This document shows, one piece after another, positions 1 through 8,239 of a DNA stretch of 64,000 nt (its first letter is position 1; each line of letters starts with the position of its first letter). The notes below the pieces were generated by a model. It had not been told where the DNA came from, searched no databases, and worked only from the letters and a program-made list of their open reading frames with translations. The stretch lies in contig JABWCD010000017.1 in the NCBI GenBank assembly GCA_013359265.1, positions 50,904-114,903 on the forward strand. Reading direction: 5' to 3'. A program made the position numbers and the translations under genes. The DNA is from Candidatus Hydrogenedentota bacterium. GTDB taxonomy: Bacteria > Hydrogenedentota > Hydrogenedentia > Hydrogenedentales > SLHB01.

Positions 1-776
1 ACGGCCGCGGTAAACGCGTCCATCCCGACGCGAAATCCCATCTGAAAGTAAATGGTCTGGTTGTACGAGGCATACACAACACTGGCGATTCCCGCGAGCG
101 CGCCGCCGATGAGGAAGGTCGCGCCTATCACGCGGTCCACGTCGACGCCCATGAGGCGCGCGGCCATCTGATTCTGCGCGACGGCGCGCATCGCCTTGCC
201 GAGGCGCGTAAACTTCACCAGCAGGCTTAGCGCGATCATCATCGGCAACGTCATGCCGAACACCAACACTTCGTTCCATGTGACGAAGATATTGCTGTCT
301 TCGCCCAACAGATTGTCGGTCGATACGAGCGCGGGAAAATCCTTCGGGGCCGCCGCGGCAACACCGCCGCTGAACACGTCCATCGGCACACCGCCCCAGA
401 ACAAACCGATATTCACGAACACAAAGGACACGCCAATCGCGGAGACCAGCGGGGCAAGCCGTGGCGCCGACCGCAGCGGCCGGTACGCAAGCCGGTCCAC
501 GCTCCAATTCAATCCCGCGCAGAACAGCGGTACCGCAATGAACAGCGGCAAAACGGACCACGAGATCATCGCCGGTTCGGGAAGTTGATCGATGCCGAGC
601 ACACCGAGAATCGTCAGGGCAAGGAAGGTGCCCAGCATGAACAAATCGCCGTGGGCGAAGTTAATGAGTTCGATGATACCGTACACCATCGTGTATCCGA
701 GGGCGATCAGGGCGATGATCATGCCATTGGACAGGCCGATGATCAGTTGTTGGATAATAACCTCGGTGTTCGTCAT
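1..776 (-). CDS. livH: Branched-chain amino-acid ABC transporter permease, LivH type (partial)
   Basis: Inner-membrane permease of a LivHMGF-type importer. The frame opens at an ATG at 776 and stays open to the window edge, giving 258 codons; LivH proteins are usually about 290-310 residues, so the C-terminus lies outside. Visible are the N-terminal hydrophobic helices, the family signature around INFAHGDLFMLG near residue 40, and a C-terminal part with GKAMRAVAQN and ARLMGVDVD, the cytoplasmic loop that contacts the ATPase in this family. It lies 33 bases downstream of the substrate-binding protein gene on the same strand, so the two are probably co-transcribed. Family assignment is firm; the amino-acid substrate is assumed. 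Confidence 0.9.
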   Translation of the reverse strand, partial: MTNTEVIIQQLIIGLSNGMIIALIALGYTMVYGIIELINFAHGDLFMLGTFLALTILGVLGIDQLPEPAMISWSVLPLFIAVPLFCAGLNWSVDRLAYRPLRSAPRLAPLVSAIGVSFVFVNIGLFWGGVPMDVFSGGVAAAAPKDFPALVSTDNLLGEDSNIFVTWNEVLVFGMTLPMMIALSLLVKFTRLGKAMRAVAQNQMAARLMGVDVDRVIGATFLIGGALAGIASVVYASYNQTIYFQMGFRVGMDAFTAA

Positions 777-809
777 CGCTGCGCGGGGGCCTTCCTGCTT
801 CGGATCCCG

Positions 810-2009
810 TTACTGCCCGAGGATTTTTACGAACTCGAACTTGCCGTTTTTGACCGTGTTGCCGCTGAGGGTCTTCGACGTGATATCGCCGTTCTCGTCA
901 AACGACCATTTCCCCAGCAGCCCGTCGAAATCCTTGATCTTGCCGCACGCCTCCGAAATCGCCGCGCGGTCTTTCTTGCCCGCGATACGAATCGCTTCGA
1001 GCGCGGCGCGCGCGCTTTCGTAGCCGTACGCCGCGTACGCTTCCGGCTCGCTGTTGTATTTCTTCTTGTAGTTCGCGTAAAACTCCGCGCCTTTGCCGGT
1101 CAACTTGTCCGCGGGCAGGCCGCCAAACGTGATGAACGTGTTCCCTTCGAGATTGTTCGCGCCGGCGGATTGAATGAACGCATTCTCGAAGCAACCGTCC
1201 GGCACCATGAATTTCACATTGAGGCCCGACGCGCGAATGTCCTTCGCAAGTTGCCCGGCGTTAGACTGCGTTGTGCCGCCGAAGTAGACAAGGTCCGGTC
1301 GCTTCTGGCGAATCTTTGTAACCAGGGAGCGATAGTTCGATGCTTTGGAATCGACCCCCTCGAAGCCGACGACCTCCAGGCCAATCGGTTTGCTGGCCTT
1401 ATCGAACATCATCGCGATGCCCTTGCCGTACAACTCGCGATCGTGCAGCACGAATGCCTTCTGGCAGCCCATGTCCTTTGCCCAATGCGCGGCCACCATA
1501 CCCTGGATATCGTCCGCGGGTACGACGCGGAAGTACGTTACCTTACCGCTGGGACGATAGATCATCGGCTCGTTCGCTTCGCCCACACCCGGTTTCGTCA
1601 GGCCCGGCCAGGTATTCGCCGGACTCACCATGAGCAGATGGGCCGCGTTCAATTTCGGCATCGCAATCTTCGCGGCGCCGCTATTATACGTGCCGATGTA
1701 GACCATCACGTTCGGGTCCGCGATGGCCTTGTCGGCATTGGCCGCTTCGATGGCGGGATCCCATTGCCCGCGTTCGGGCGACGCGTCGTCCCACGGCTCG
1801 TATTGGATCGTGAAGTCACCGACCTTGCCGCCCGCCTCGTCGATAGCGAGTTTGATGCCGTTTACGATTGTCGTCGTCTGCGCGTTTGCGCTCCCGGTGT
1901 GCGGCAGGCTGGATACAATCTTGATGACGTTCGGCTGGGCGTCGGCCTGAGGCGCGGCCAGCAAACCGGCCGTGGCGGCCAGGCAAATCAGGAGTGCAGT
2001 GCCTCGCAT
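810..2009 (-). CDS. livK: Branched-chain amino-acid ABC transporter substrate-binding protein
   Basis: Periplasmic ligand-binding component (Leu/Ile/Val-binding, type 1 periplasmic-binding fold) that would deliver substrate to the LivH permease encoded next. The 399-residue protein starts with a clear Sec signal peptide (MRGTALLICLAATAG, cleavage after ADA near residue 24), followed by the usual IKIVSSLPHTGSA strand and TTIVNGIKLAIDEAGG helix. The C-terminal lobe contains AAYGYESARAALEAI, typical of this family. The start is supported by GGGAG about nine bases upstream. Binding specificity cannot be read from sequence; relatives bind amino acids, amides or aromatic acids, so the symbol is provisional. 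Confidence 0.9.
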   Translation of the reverse strand: MRGTALLICLAATAGLLAAPQADAQPNVIKIVSSLPHTGSANAQTTTIVNGIKLAIDEAGGKVGDFTIQYEPWDDASPERGQWDPAIEAANADKAIADPNVMVYIGTYNSGAAKIAMPKLNAAHLLMVSPANTWPGLTKPGVGEANEPMIYRPSGKVTYFRVVPADDIQGMVAAHWAKDMGCQKAFVLHDRELYGKGIAMMFDKASKPIGLEVVGFEGVDSKASNYRSLVTKIRQKRPDLVYFGGTTQSNAGQLAKDIRASGLNVKFMVPDGCFENAFIQSAGANNLEGNTFITFGGLPADKLTGKGAEFYANYKKKYNSEPEAYAAYGYESARAALEAIRIAGKKDRAAISEACGKIKDFDGLLGKWSFDENGDITSKTLSGNTVKNGKFEFVKILGQ

Positions 2010-2143
2010 GATAAAGGTCTCCCGGTCGAGTACGACCCATGGGTTTGCGTTACGTAAATCAGACGCGGATGGCCTTCGAGGTATTCAGCGTCGTTCGCTT
2101 AGATTCCCACGTTAAGGGCACGAATTTCAAGATGTTGCGACCG

Positions 2144-4186
2144 CTATTGGTGCTCCCCTCTGCGGAGGTTCGGCCGAATCTTCCACTCCGCGTCCTCGCC
2201 GAAACGTGTCTGGCCCTTGCCGTCCCTTCCGGCGTGCCCGGCGAAGCGGTCTCCGTAGAGCACGCGAACGGCGCCGAACTGCGCGAATATCGCGATGATC
2301 GATGCCACGATGCCGACACCGACCGCGCGTCCCACACTTGCCGACCAACGGCGAAGCGGCGATACATCGCATGTGTCCTCGTCGCGTGGAAGCGTCAGGA
2401 CCATCGCCGTGCAGATCAGTCCATTTACAATGATGATCCACTCGGTCAACAACCGCTGCTCGTTGAACCCGTTCAGCGCGCGCTCGAAATTGCCAATGAT
2501 CATCGTCCACATAAACACAAGATAGAACAATTGGCACTTGCCCAGCGACGGCCTCGGAATCAGCGCAATCGGGCGCACAAGGTGCCGCGCCAGCAGCAAC
2601 ACCACAACAGCCGCGATCAGCGCGTAGGTAAGGTTGAACCACGCCGCGGCGCTCAATTCGATGCTATCGAACAGCGGCGCCTTCATCGTCGCCTGCACGG
2701 GCTTAACGCCCTCGTTCGTCCAAACAACGACGTTCTTGACCAGATTGAGGTAGGTGAGCAGCACCAGGACAAAGCTCGCCGCGAACACCTGCGTCCATCG
2801 GCGCGTGGCGCGAGACACGTCACTGTCGGCCAAGCGCGGCGCGCGTGTTGCGAGCAGCCCCATGGCGAGCGCGATGCCAATGCCGTTCACGAACCCGTAG
2901 CTTTGCTCGAGAAAGCTGTGCCAGTTCGCGCCTTGCCAGTGCGCCCATGCCGCCTCGATATCAGCCGACGGGCTGGGGCTGAGCCGATCGGGATTCAATC
3001 GATACGGGTTGCCCGGCCATACCATGATTAGCTTCAGACACGCGATTCCCGGAAACGCGATGCCGCCCACAAACGCGCTCACAAGCGACGCGTACCCGAC
3101 CGGCGCGAGGCCGTTGCGAAACACGTAGATCAGCATACCCGCCATTACGCCACAGATGCCCGCCCAATCGTCGCTGCGCGGCGGTGTCATTCGGAATCCG
3201 CCGTACTCCGCAAATGCATTGCTGAGAATCACCGGCATGATTAGAAACGAGATCAACCAACCCAGCGCCATGTGGAGATACAGCGACGACCCCGATCGAA
3301 ACTTTCCGTAGACCTTGAAATACGCCGTTAACCCAAGAATCAGTCCGATGAGCGCACCGATCGCATTGGGGAAGTCCGAGAGAAACTGCGGCCAATTGGT
3401 CAACAGGTTGTCGGCTGAGAATTTCGTCGTGTCGCCTTGTGGATGAACGAGGTACGCCGCGAGATTCTCAGTCAAACCCGCTGCGCGCAGTGCCACGAAT
3501 GCGAAATGGCCTGCGGTCGATCCAACGAGCGCAAACGGAAGCAACAGCACGACACGCTGCGGCTCGCGGCGGCGGTCCCACAGATCGAACGCGAGCATGG
3601 CAGCAACCGCGAGTAGCGCCTGCATCCAATCTGCATCGAACCAATAGAACGGACTTTCTTGCCGGTGCCCGGACTTGTCGAACGCGTTCGGGTCTTCTCC
3701 CCACACGTAGTGACGATACGCCATCACGGCGGGGACCTCGCCAAGTTTCAGCACGGCCCAAAAGGCAAAAACCCAAATGAGAGGGCGGAACAACTCGGTG
3801 AGTCGGTCACGATCCGCGACAGCGGGAAGCGCCGTGCCCGCGCCTCCCATGCCAGCCCACAGAAAGCCAATGACGAATAGTCCGAAGAACCCGTACAACT
3901 GAGACGGCGCGTGGCCGGAATGCGTGTACGAGATGACTTGCATGTACGAAATCGACGCGCCAAACGCCCAACCCAGCGCGCCGAACATGCCGAAGTACGC
4001 GACGCGCTCGCGCCAGTCCTCGCGGCCTGATAACAGGCACGCGGCGATTCCCGCCAACGCGCCCGGAATCATCGCGCCGTATTCGTGGCCAAAATTCCCG
4101 CGAATGCCCCACCCAATCGACAATGAAAGCGCAACAAGTAAAAACGATAATGGGCGAAGCCCAGGCGCGCGCACGGTTTTCGTCAT
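2144..4186 (-). CDS. Large polytopic membrane protein of unknown function
   Basis: About 680 residues with roughly a dozen or more hydrophobic segments spread over the whole length and no soluble domain I recognise. Conserved-looking features are a glycine-rich first segment (SIGWGIRGNFGHEYGAM) and charged loops containing WGEDPNAFDKSG. The chosen ATG overlaps the stop of the upstream glycosyltransferase gene in TGATG; an in-frame ATG at 4222 would add 12 residues and cannot be excluded, because the GGAGG before 4186 sits only two bases away. Translational coupling suggests a joint role with the glycosyltransferase, perhaps in glycan assembly, but that is inference. No enzymatic motif was found. 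Confidence 0.7.
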   Translation of the reverse strand: MTKTVRAPGLRPLSFLLVALSLSIGWGIRGNFGHEYGAMIPGALAGIAACLLSGREDWRERVAYFGMFGALGWAFGASISYMQVISYTHSGHAPSQLYGFFGLFVIGFLWAGMGGAGTALPAVADRDRLTELFRPLIWVFAFWAVLKLGEVPAVMAYRHYVWGEDPNAFDKSGHRQESPFYWFDADWMQALLAVAAMLAFDLWDRRREPQRVVLLLPFALVGSTAGHFAFVALRAAGLTENLAAYLVHPQGDTTKFSADNLLTNWPQFLSDFPNAIGALIGLILGLTAYFKVYGKFRSGSSLYLHMALGWLISFLIMPVILSNAFAEYGGFRMTPPRSDDWAGICGVMAGMLIYVFRNGLAPVGYASLVSAFVGGIAFPGIACLKLIMVWPGNPYRLNPDRLSPSPSADIEAAWAHWQGANWHSFLEQSYGFVNGIGIALAMGLLATRAPRLADSDVSRATRRWTQVFAASFVLVLLTYLNLVKNVVVWTNEGVKPVQATMKAPLFDSIELSAAAWFNLTYALIAAVVVLLLARHLVRPIALIPRPSLGKCQLFYLVFMWTMIIGNFERALNGFNEQRLLTEWIIIVNGLICTAMVLTLPRDEDTCDVSPLRRWSASVGRAVGVGIVASIIAIFAQFGAVRVLYGDRFAGHAGRDGKGQTRFGEDAEWKIRPNLRRGEHQ

Positions 4187-6012
4187 CACCTCCCCCAACC
4201 CTCGACGCGCGCTTGCACCCAACCGAGCATTTGACGCGCGCGGGCGCTCGCCGTGTGGTGCCGCAATAAATGCTCACGACCTCGCGCCGCGATTCGTGCC
4301 GCCTCGTCGCCATGCGCCATCCAGTACGTCAGCCTGTCCTCCAATTCGGGCAAGTCATCAAAAAACACCGCGGATTCTCCATCAACAAAGTCCAACGGTA
4401 CGTAAATTGGCAGGCGCTCTGCCAATAACATTGCGCCATGCGCGGGAATCTCCCAGTAGCGTACGGTGTCGAATCCAAATCCAAATATGTTCAGGCCAAT
4501 ACGCGCTCCGCGCAACGCGGCGGAATACTCGTCCTGCGAATAGCTCTTGTTCAGGTCCATGCCGAACAACGACTCGATCTGTTCGAGGTACAGTCGCCGC
4601 AGGCCAAACTGGCGGTGGCCCGCCCAGAAAAGCGGTTCGTTCCGTGGTGTTGCGTCGAGGCTGGGTATGCGCTCGTCCGCGTATGCAAAAGGCATCGGAA
4701 CGGTATGCTCGCCATAATCCCAGCACGCCAGCATTTCGCGCTTGAAATACAGCCGCAATCCGCCGCCGACAAACTCGTTCATCTTGGCCCACTGGTCAAG
4801 CGGATCGTCCTGCGCATCAAATAGTACAACGGGAATGTTGCCCGCGGCGCTCACGATGGTTTTGGCCGCGGATGAGTCGATGCCTGCCTCGAGATCACCG
4901 TAAATGACCAGATCGAATTCGCCGCGACGCAGTTGCGTCACAACCTCATCAAGGAGCAGCGGCGTGCCCGCGCGATTGAACATGCATGGATAGTGCGCAA
5001 GTTCGGCCGGTTTCGCGCCGTGCAACGTCGGTTTGTACGGAAACTCGACCACGTTCGCGTCGCCGAGCACTTCGCACAGTCCGTAGTACTGGACATCAAG
5101 CCCATAGTGCGGGCGCGGATGCATCACAAAAAGTACGCGCGGCAGCTTCGCGGGTGCGCGCCACGCCGGAGGCGTGAACGTGCGGCGCGGCGGTTCCGTC
5201 ACGCCCTCCAGGATTTCGACCTGCTGACTCTCCGCCACGGGCGCAACGTGAAACACCGAACGCAACAGGCGTTGACGCATCGACACATCGCCAATACGTC
5301 TCCAAAACTCTCCGTGACAGAGATACACCTCGCGCGCCGCTGGCGCCACCGCGACCGCGTTGTAAAACGTCGCCTGACTAAAGAAGAACCGCGCGAGCCG
5401 ATCCTTCTCCCCCGCCGCCCGGTCCCACGCAAGCAGACACACCAACTTCTCCGCCGCGATGCGCGCCGCGATCTGAGGATCGGTTTGAAGTTCCGCGGGG
5501 ATATGTACCAGAACGTCGAACGCCCAGTCGGCATGCCCAGACATCATCAGGTCGCGCGCGTGGAGCAGCGGGTTGTACGTCGAGCGCACCGCGAACGCGA
5601 TATAGCCCTGGCCACCGTCCGCCGACCCAGCGGTTGACACGGTGTGGTGCCGGTAGAGCGCTAAGGCCTCCGTGCCCAGCCATTGCGCAATCGATTCCAG
5701 CGATTGCGCGCCAGCGCCGGGTAACAGTACGAACAGTGCGCAACCATTTGCGCCCAACGCCCGCGCCACGTCGCGAATGACCGTTCCACCATTTTCAGCC
5801 TCCTCAGGTTGTACGAACCGAACGACGCAGTCGAACGGCCCTGCGCCTTCGGTGTCGACAACGGTGTGTGCCCGGTCGGCGAGCGATGCCCTGAAGGTGT
5901 CCAAAGACGGACCACCGTAAAGCGTTGGCCCCGCAAACGCCGGTACGTATTGCGCCAGACTACCGACAAATTCAGGCGTCGCAGAAAGCACGGAACGCTC
6001 TCGCTTGGTCAT
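4186..6012 (-). CDS. CgeB-like glycosyltransferase family protein
   Basis: A 608-residue cytoplasmic protein. The last ~130 residues have the layout of the group-1 C-terminal glycosyltransferase domain (Glyco_trans_1_2, CgeB/SPBc2-like): RYWEIPAHGAMLLAERLP, then DGESAVFFDDLPEL and a terminal helix with ARGREHLLRHHTASARARQML. The middle (about 290-400) carries a Rossmann-like LPRVLFVMHPRPHYGLDVQYY and a DLVIYGDLEAG strand. The first ~250 residues look like a helical or methyltransferase-like accessory region that I cannot name. Donor and acceptor sugars are unknown. It is coupled to the downstream membrane protein by a one-base stop/start overlap. Confidence 0.7.
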   Translation of the reverse strand: MTKRERSVLSATPEFVGSLAQYVPAFAGPTLYGGPSLDTFRASLADRAHTVVDTEGAGPFDCVVRFVQPEEAENGGTVIRDVARALGANGCALFVLLPGAGAQSLESIAQWLGTEALALYRHHTVSTAGSADGGQGYIAFAVRSTYNPLLHARDLMMSGHADWAFDVLVHIPAELQTDPQIAARIAAEKLVCLLAWDRAAGEKDRLARFFFSQATFYNAVAVAPAAREVYLCHGEFWRRIGDVSMRQRLLRSVFHVAPVAESQQVEILEGVTEPPRRTFTPPAWRAPAKLPRVLFVMHPRPHYGLDVQYYGLCEVLGDANVVEFPYKPTLHGAKPAELAHYPCMFNRAGTPLLLDEVVTQLRRGEFDLVIYGDLEAGIDSSAAKTIVSAAGNIPVVLFDAQDDPLDQWAKMNEFVGGGLRLYFKREMLACWDYGEHTVPMPFAYADERIPSLDATPRNEPLFWAGHRQFGLRRLYLEQIESLFGMDLNKSYSQDEYSAALRGARIGLNIFGFGFDTVRYWEIPAHGAMLLAERLPIYVPLDFVDGESAVFFDDLPELEDRLTYWMAHGDEAARIAARGREHLLRHHTASARARQMLGWVQARVEGWGR

Positions 6013-6122
6013 GTGTGGCGCAAGTCACGCTGCGAATAGCCGGGAGGGCGTGCGGAACGGCAGCCCGGTGGGGTTCCTCTATACATTCGTGGCGGCTATC
6101 GACATCATGATGCTCTAACATC

Positions 6123-6151
6123 TTGACATCGCGCCTGGCGCAAGCCATACT
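6123..6151 (+). promoter_or_regulatory. Sigma70-type promoter of vapBC with palindrome in the spacer
   Basis: TTGACA (6123-6128), a 17-base spacer and CATACT (6146-6151). The antitoxin ATG begins at 6158, about where transcription should start, so the mRNA is predicted to be leaderless. The spacer holds the perfect 5+1+5 inverted repeat GCGCCTGGCGC (6131-6141), well placed for autorepression by the VapB dimer. Confidence 0.7.
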
Positions 6152-6157
6152 GCTGGT

Positions 6158-6391
6158 ATGAGAACTACCTTATCCATAGACGACGATATGCTAGCCGTAG
6201 CCAAGGCGCTCGCACAATCCAAGTCCATCTCGGTTGGCCGCGCGCTTTCCGACCTCGCACGACGCGGGCTTGGAGCTGCAACGCGAGTCGATGTCGAATG
6301 TGACGACTGTGACTTTCCGATGTTCAAGGTCTCGCCCGGCTCGCCGCCAATTACTCTGGAAGACGTGAAGAGGATTGAGGACGAGGTGTGA
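6158..6391 (+). CDS. vapB: VapB-like ribbon-helix-helix antitoxin
   Basis: A 77-residue antitoxin. The N-terminus MRTTLSIDDDMLAVAKALA is a ribbon-helix-helix DNA-binding strand and first helix, followed by SVGRALSDLARRGL as the second helix. The C-terminal half is acidic and less structured, as expected for the segment that wraps the toxin. It overlaps the toxin gene by four bases (GTGA), the classic VapBC arrangement. There is no Shine-Dalgarno sequence before the ATG, in keeping with the leaderless promoter predicted just upstream. The operon probably represses itself through the inverted repeat in the promoter spacer. Confidence 0.85.
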   Translation: MRTTLSIDDDMLAVAKALAQSKSISVGRALSDLARRGLGAATRVDVECDDCDFPMFKVSPGSPPITLEDVKRIEDEV

Positions 6392-6831
6392 GTGTCGCGC
6401 TGCTCGATGTCAACGTGCTCCTCGCCTTGGCATGGCCGAGCCATGTTCACAATCGATATGCCCGCACATGGTTCAAGTCGCATCGTTCGGCGCAATGGGC
6501 GACATGCCCGCTCACGCAATGTGCATTCATCCGTATCTCGTCGAATCCCAAAATCCTTGCGGAAGCTTGCGATCCGGCGGACGCGATCGCACTACTCCGC
6601 AGGTTTACATCGCTCGACAACCATGTATTTTGGAGCGACGCTGTACCGCTAACAGCCCCGGCGGTACCCGCGGAATTATTGGTCGGCCATAGACAAGTAG
6701 TCGACGCATATCTGCTGGGTCTAGCCAGTCACTTTGGCGGCAAATTCGTGACATTCGATCGCGCGGTCTCCGCCCTCGTGCCAACCGACAGCCCGCATCA
6801 GCAGATACTGGAAGTACTGCTGCCAGGTTAA
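6388..6831 (+). CDS. vapC: VapC-like PIN-domain ribonuclease toxin
   Basis: A 147-residue PIN domain with a GTG start that overlaps the vapB stop. The metal-binding acidic residues are visible: the first in LLDVNVLLALA, one in RQVVDAYLLGLA and one in KFVTFDRA. The position that is often Glu in other PIN proteins lies in PLTQCAFIRISSNP and is Gln, which is common in this VapC subgroup. VapC toxins cleave tRNA or rRNA when the antitoxin is degraded; the target of this one is unknown. The gene looks intact and full length. Its end overlaps the convergent M28 peptidase gene by four bases. Confidence 0.85.
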   Translation: MSVALLDVNVLLALAWPSHVHNRYARTWFKSHRSAQWATCPLTQCAFIRISSNPKILAEACDPADAIALLRRFTSLDNHVFWSDAVPLTAPAVPAELLVGHRQVVDAYLLGLASHFGGKFVTFDRAVSALVPTDSPHQQILEVLLPG

Positions 6832-8054
6832 GGCGATTGCCTTCCGAGACCTTTGCTGTCATACATTCGAATCGCCTCGATCAGTACTTCGATCGTCGCG
6901 CGGATGCACTCCTCGTTCATGATCTCCCACGAATCGCGGCGATTGTGGTAGTAATGCGCGGGGTGAGGGTCCATGCCGCCCAACATGCCAACGCGAAAGC
7001 CCGCCTGCGTGAACGCCGCGCCATCGGAAGACCCAAGATGAATGGATCCGAACGGCAATTCGCGTCCCGTTGCAAGCGCCGCGCGTTTGAGCAGATCGCA
7101 GACCATTTGATCGTGCGCGACGGTGCCGTTCATGTCGCGGTTGTAGATCGTGAGATACGGCAAATCGCGAAACGTATCGAGCGCGATCACGATGGTCTCA
7201 ACATCGTTGCATTCGGACTTGTGGCGTTCTGCCCAGACCTTCGCGCCGCGCAGGCCCGCTTCTTCCGAGCCGGTAATCACAGCCATCAACTCTGTCCGCT
7301 CGAGCCGGATGCCATGCTCGCGCATCGCCCGAAGTATGCCGACAGCTATGAACGTCCCGCTCAGGTTGTCGTTCGCGCCACCCGCGACGACGCTCAGATT
7401 GTTGAATAGAATACCGACGAAACCCGCGGGAGCAAGCAGTAAAATGATTATGCCGATGACATTCACCAACGTCGCGGACGCAACCGGCGCGGCGATGCTC
7501 GCGATCGTGGCAATCGCCGAGCCCGCCAACAGCACGACCATGCCCGCCAACGTGTACAGCACGATCAGTGGGAACCACCTTGGCGCCAGATAGTTGAACC
7601 GCCATTCGTATGCGGCGTCAGGATGTCCGTTGAGAATGATGCGCCGCTCTACGCCGCGCGACGGTGACTGGCGCCCCGCCACGTTGTAGCTCGGCTTCTT
7701 CGAAAAGAACGGATCGAGAAACAGCCGGTAGCGGAGCAGTTGATTGTACATGACCGTCACGGTGGCGATGCCCGTCAGCAGCGTAATCGCGGGGTGAATC
7801 CAGTAAAGCCCCACGCCGGCCAAGGTCAGCACACCGCCGACCGCCTGCATGCTGAAGAATGCTTTTTGTGCGACGTGAAACTCTTCAAACGCTATCGGGC
7901 CATCGCAGCACGCCTCGAGGTCCGCCTTCACCAGCTCTTGTGTCTTGCGTTCCGCTTCGCTTCCCGGCGGACGCGGTCCATAGGTTTCGATGACAAACCT
8001 CGCCCGCTGCAACACGTACTGGGCACATGCCCGGATTTGATCGTCGCGTAACAT
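6828..8054 (-). CDS. M28-family zinc metallopeptidase with inserted membrane segments
   Basis: A 408-residue protein. The M28 (aminopeptidase Y/glutamate carboxypeptidase-like) two-zinc ligand set is present: His in LNGHPDAAYE (about residue 144), Asp in GGANDNLSG (229), the Glu pair in TGSEEAG (264-265), Asp in IALDTF (293) and a C-terminal His in HPAHYYHN. Between the N-terminal helical part and the catalytic core are hydrophobic stretches near residues 68-105 and 160-220, so the enzyme is probably membrane-anchored. There is no signal peptide. The substrate is unknown. A GGGGAAC precedes the ATG. It is convergent with vapC and divergent from the next gene. Confidence 0.85.
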   Translation of the reverse strand: MLRDDQIRACAQYVLQRARFVIETYGPRPPGSEAERKTQELVKADLEACCDGPIAFEEFHVAQKAFFSMQAVGGVLTLAGVGLYWIHPAITLLTGIATVTVMYNQLLRYRLFLDPFFSKKPSYNVAGRQSPSRGVERRIILNGHPDAAYEWRFNYLAPRWFPLIVLYTLAGMVVLLAGSAIATIASIAAPVASATLVNVIGIIILLLAPAGFVGILFNNLSVVAGGANDNLSGTFIAVGILRAMREHGIRLERTELMAVITGSEEAGLRGAKVWAERHKSECNDVETIVIALDTFRDLPYLTIYNRDMNGTVAHDQMVCDLLKRAALATGRELPFGSIHLGSSDGAAFTQAGFRVGMLGGMDPHPAHYYHNRRDSWEIMNEECIRATIEVLIEAIRMYDSKGLGRQSP

Positions 8055-8239
8055 GGGTTCCCCGCGGCCTTGCGTTCGCCGTTCCGCGCTATCGTAGTCG
8101 ATGCAAACGCCAACAATCTAAGCGCAGGCCGACCCGCCACGTTGCGTTCACGCGTCGAATTGGGTACTGTCGCGTGGGGGATTGTACGAATGCGCAGAAT
8201 TTGCTGGCGCTGTCGCCGGGCCGCGCGTTGAGGCTTTCA

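Noticed and set aside
585..2057. A 490-codon open frame on the plus strand
   Set aside because: It lies opposite livH and livK, which have clear family signatures.
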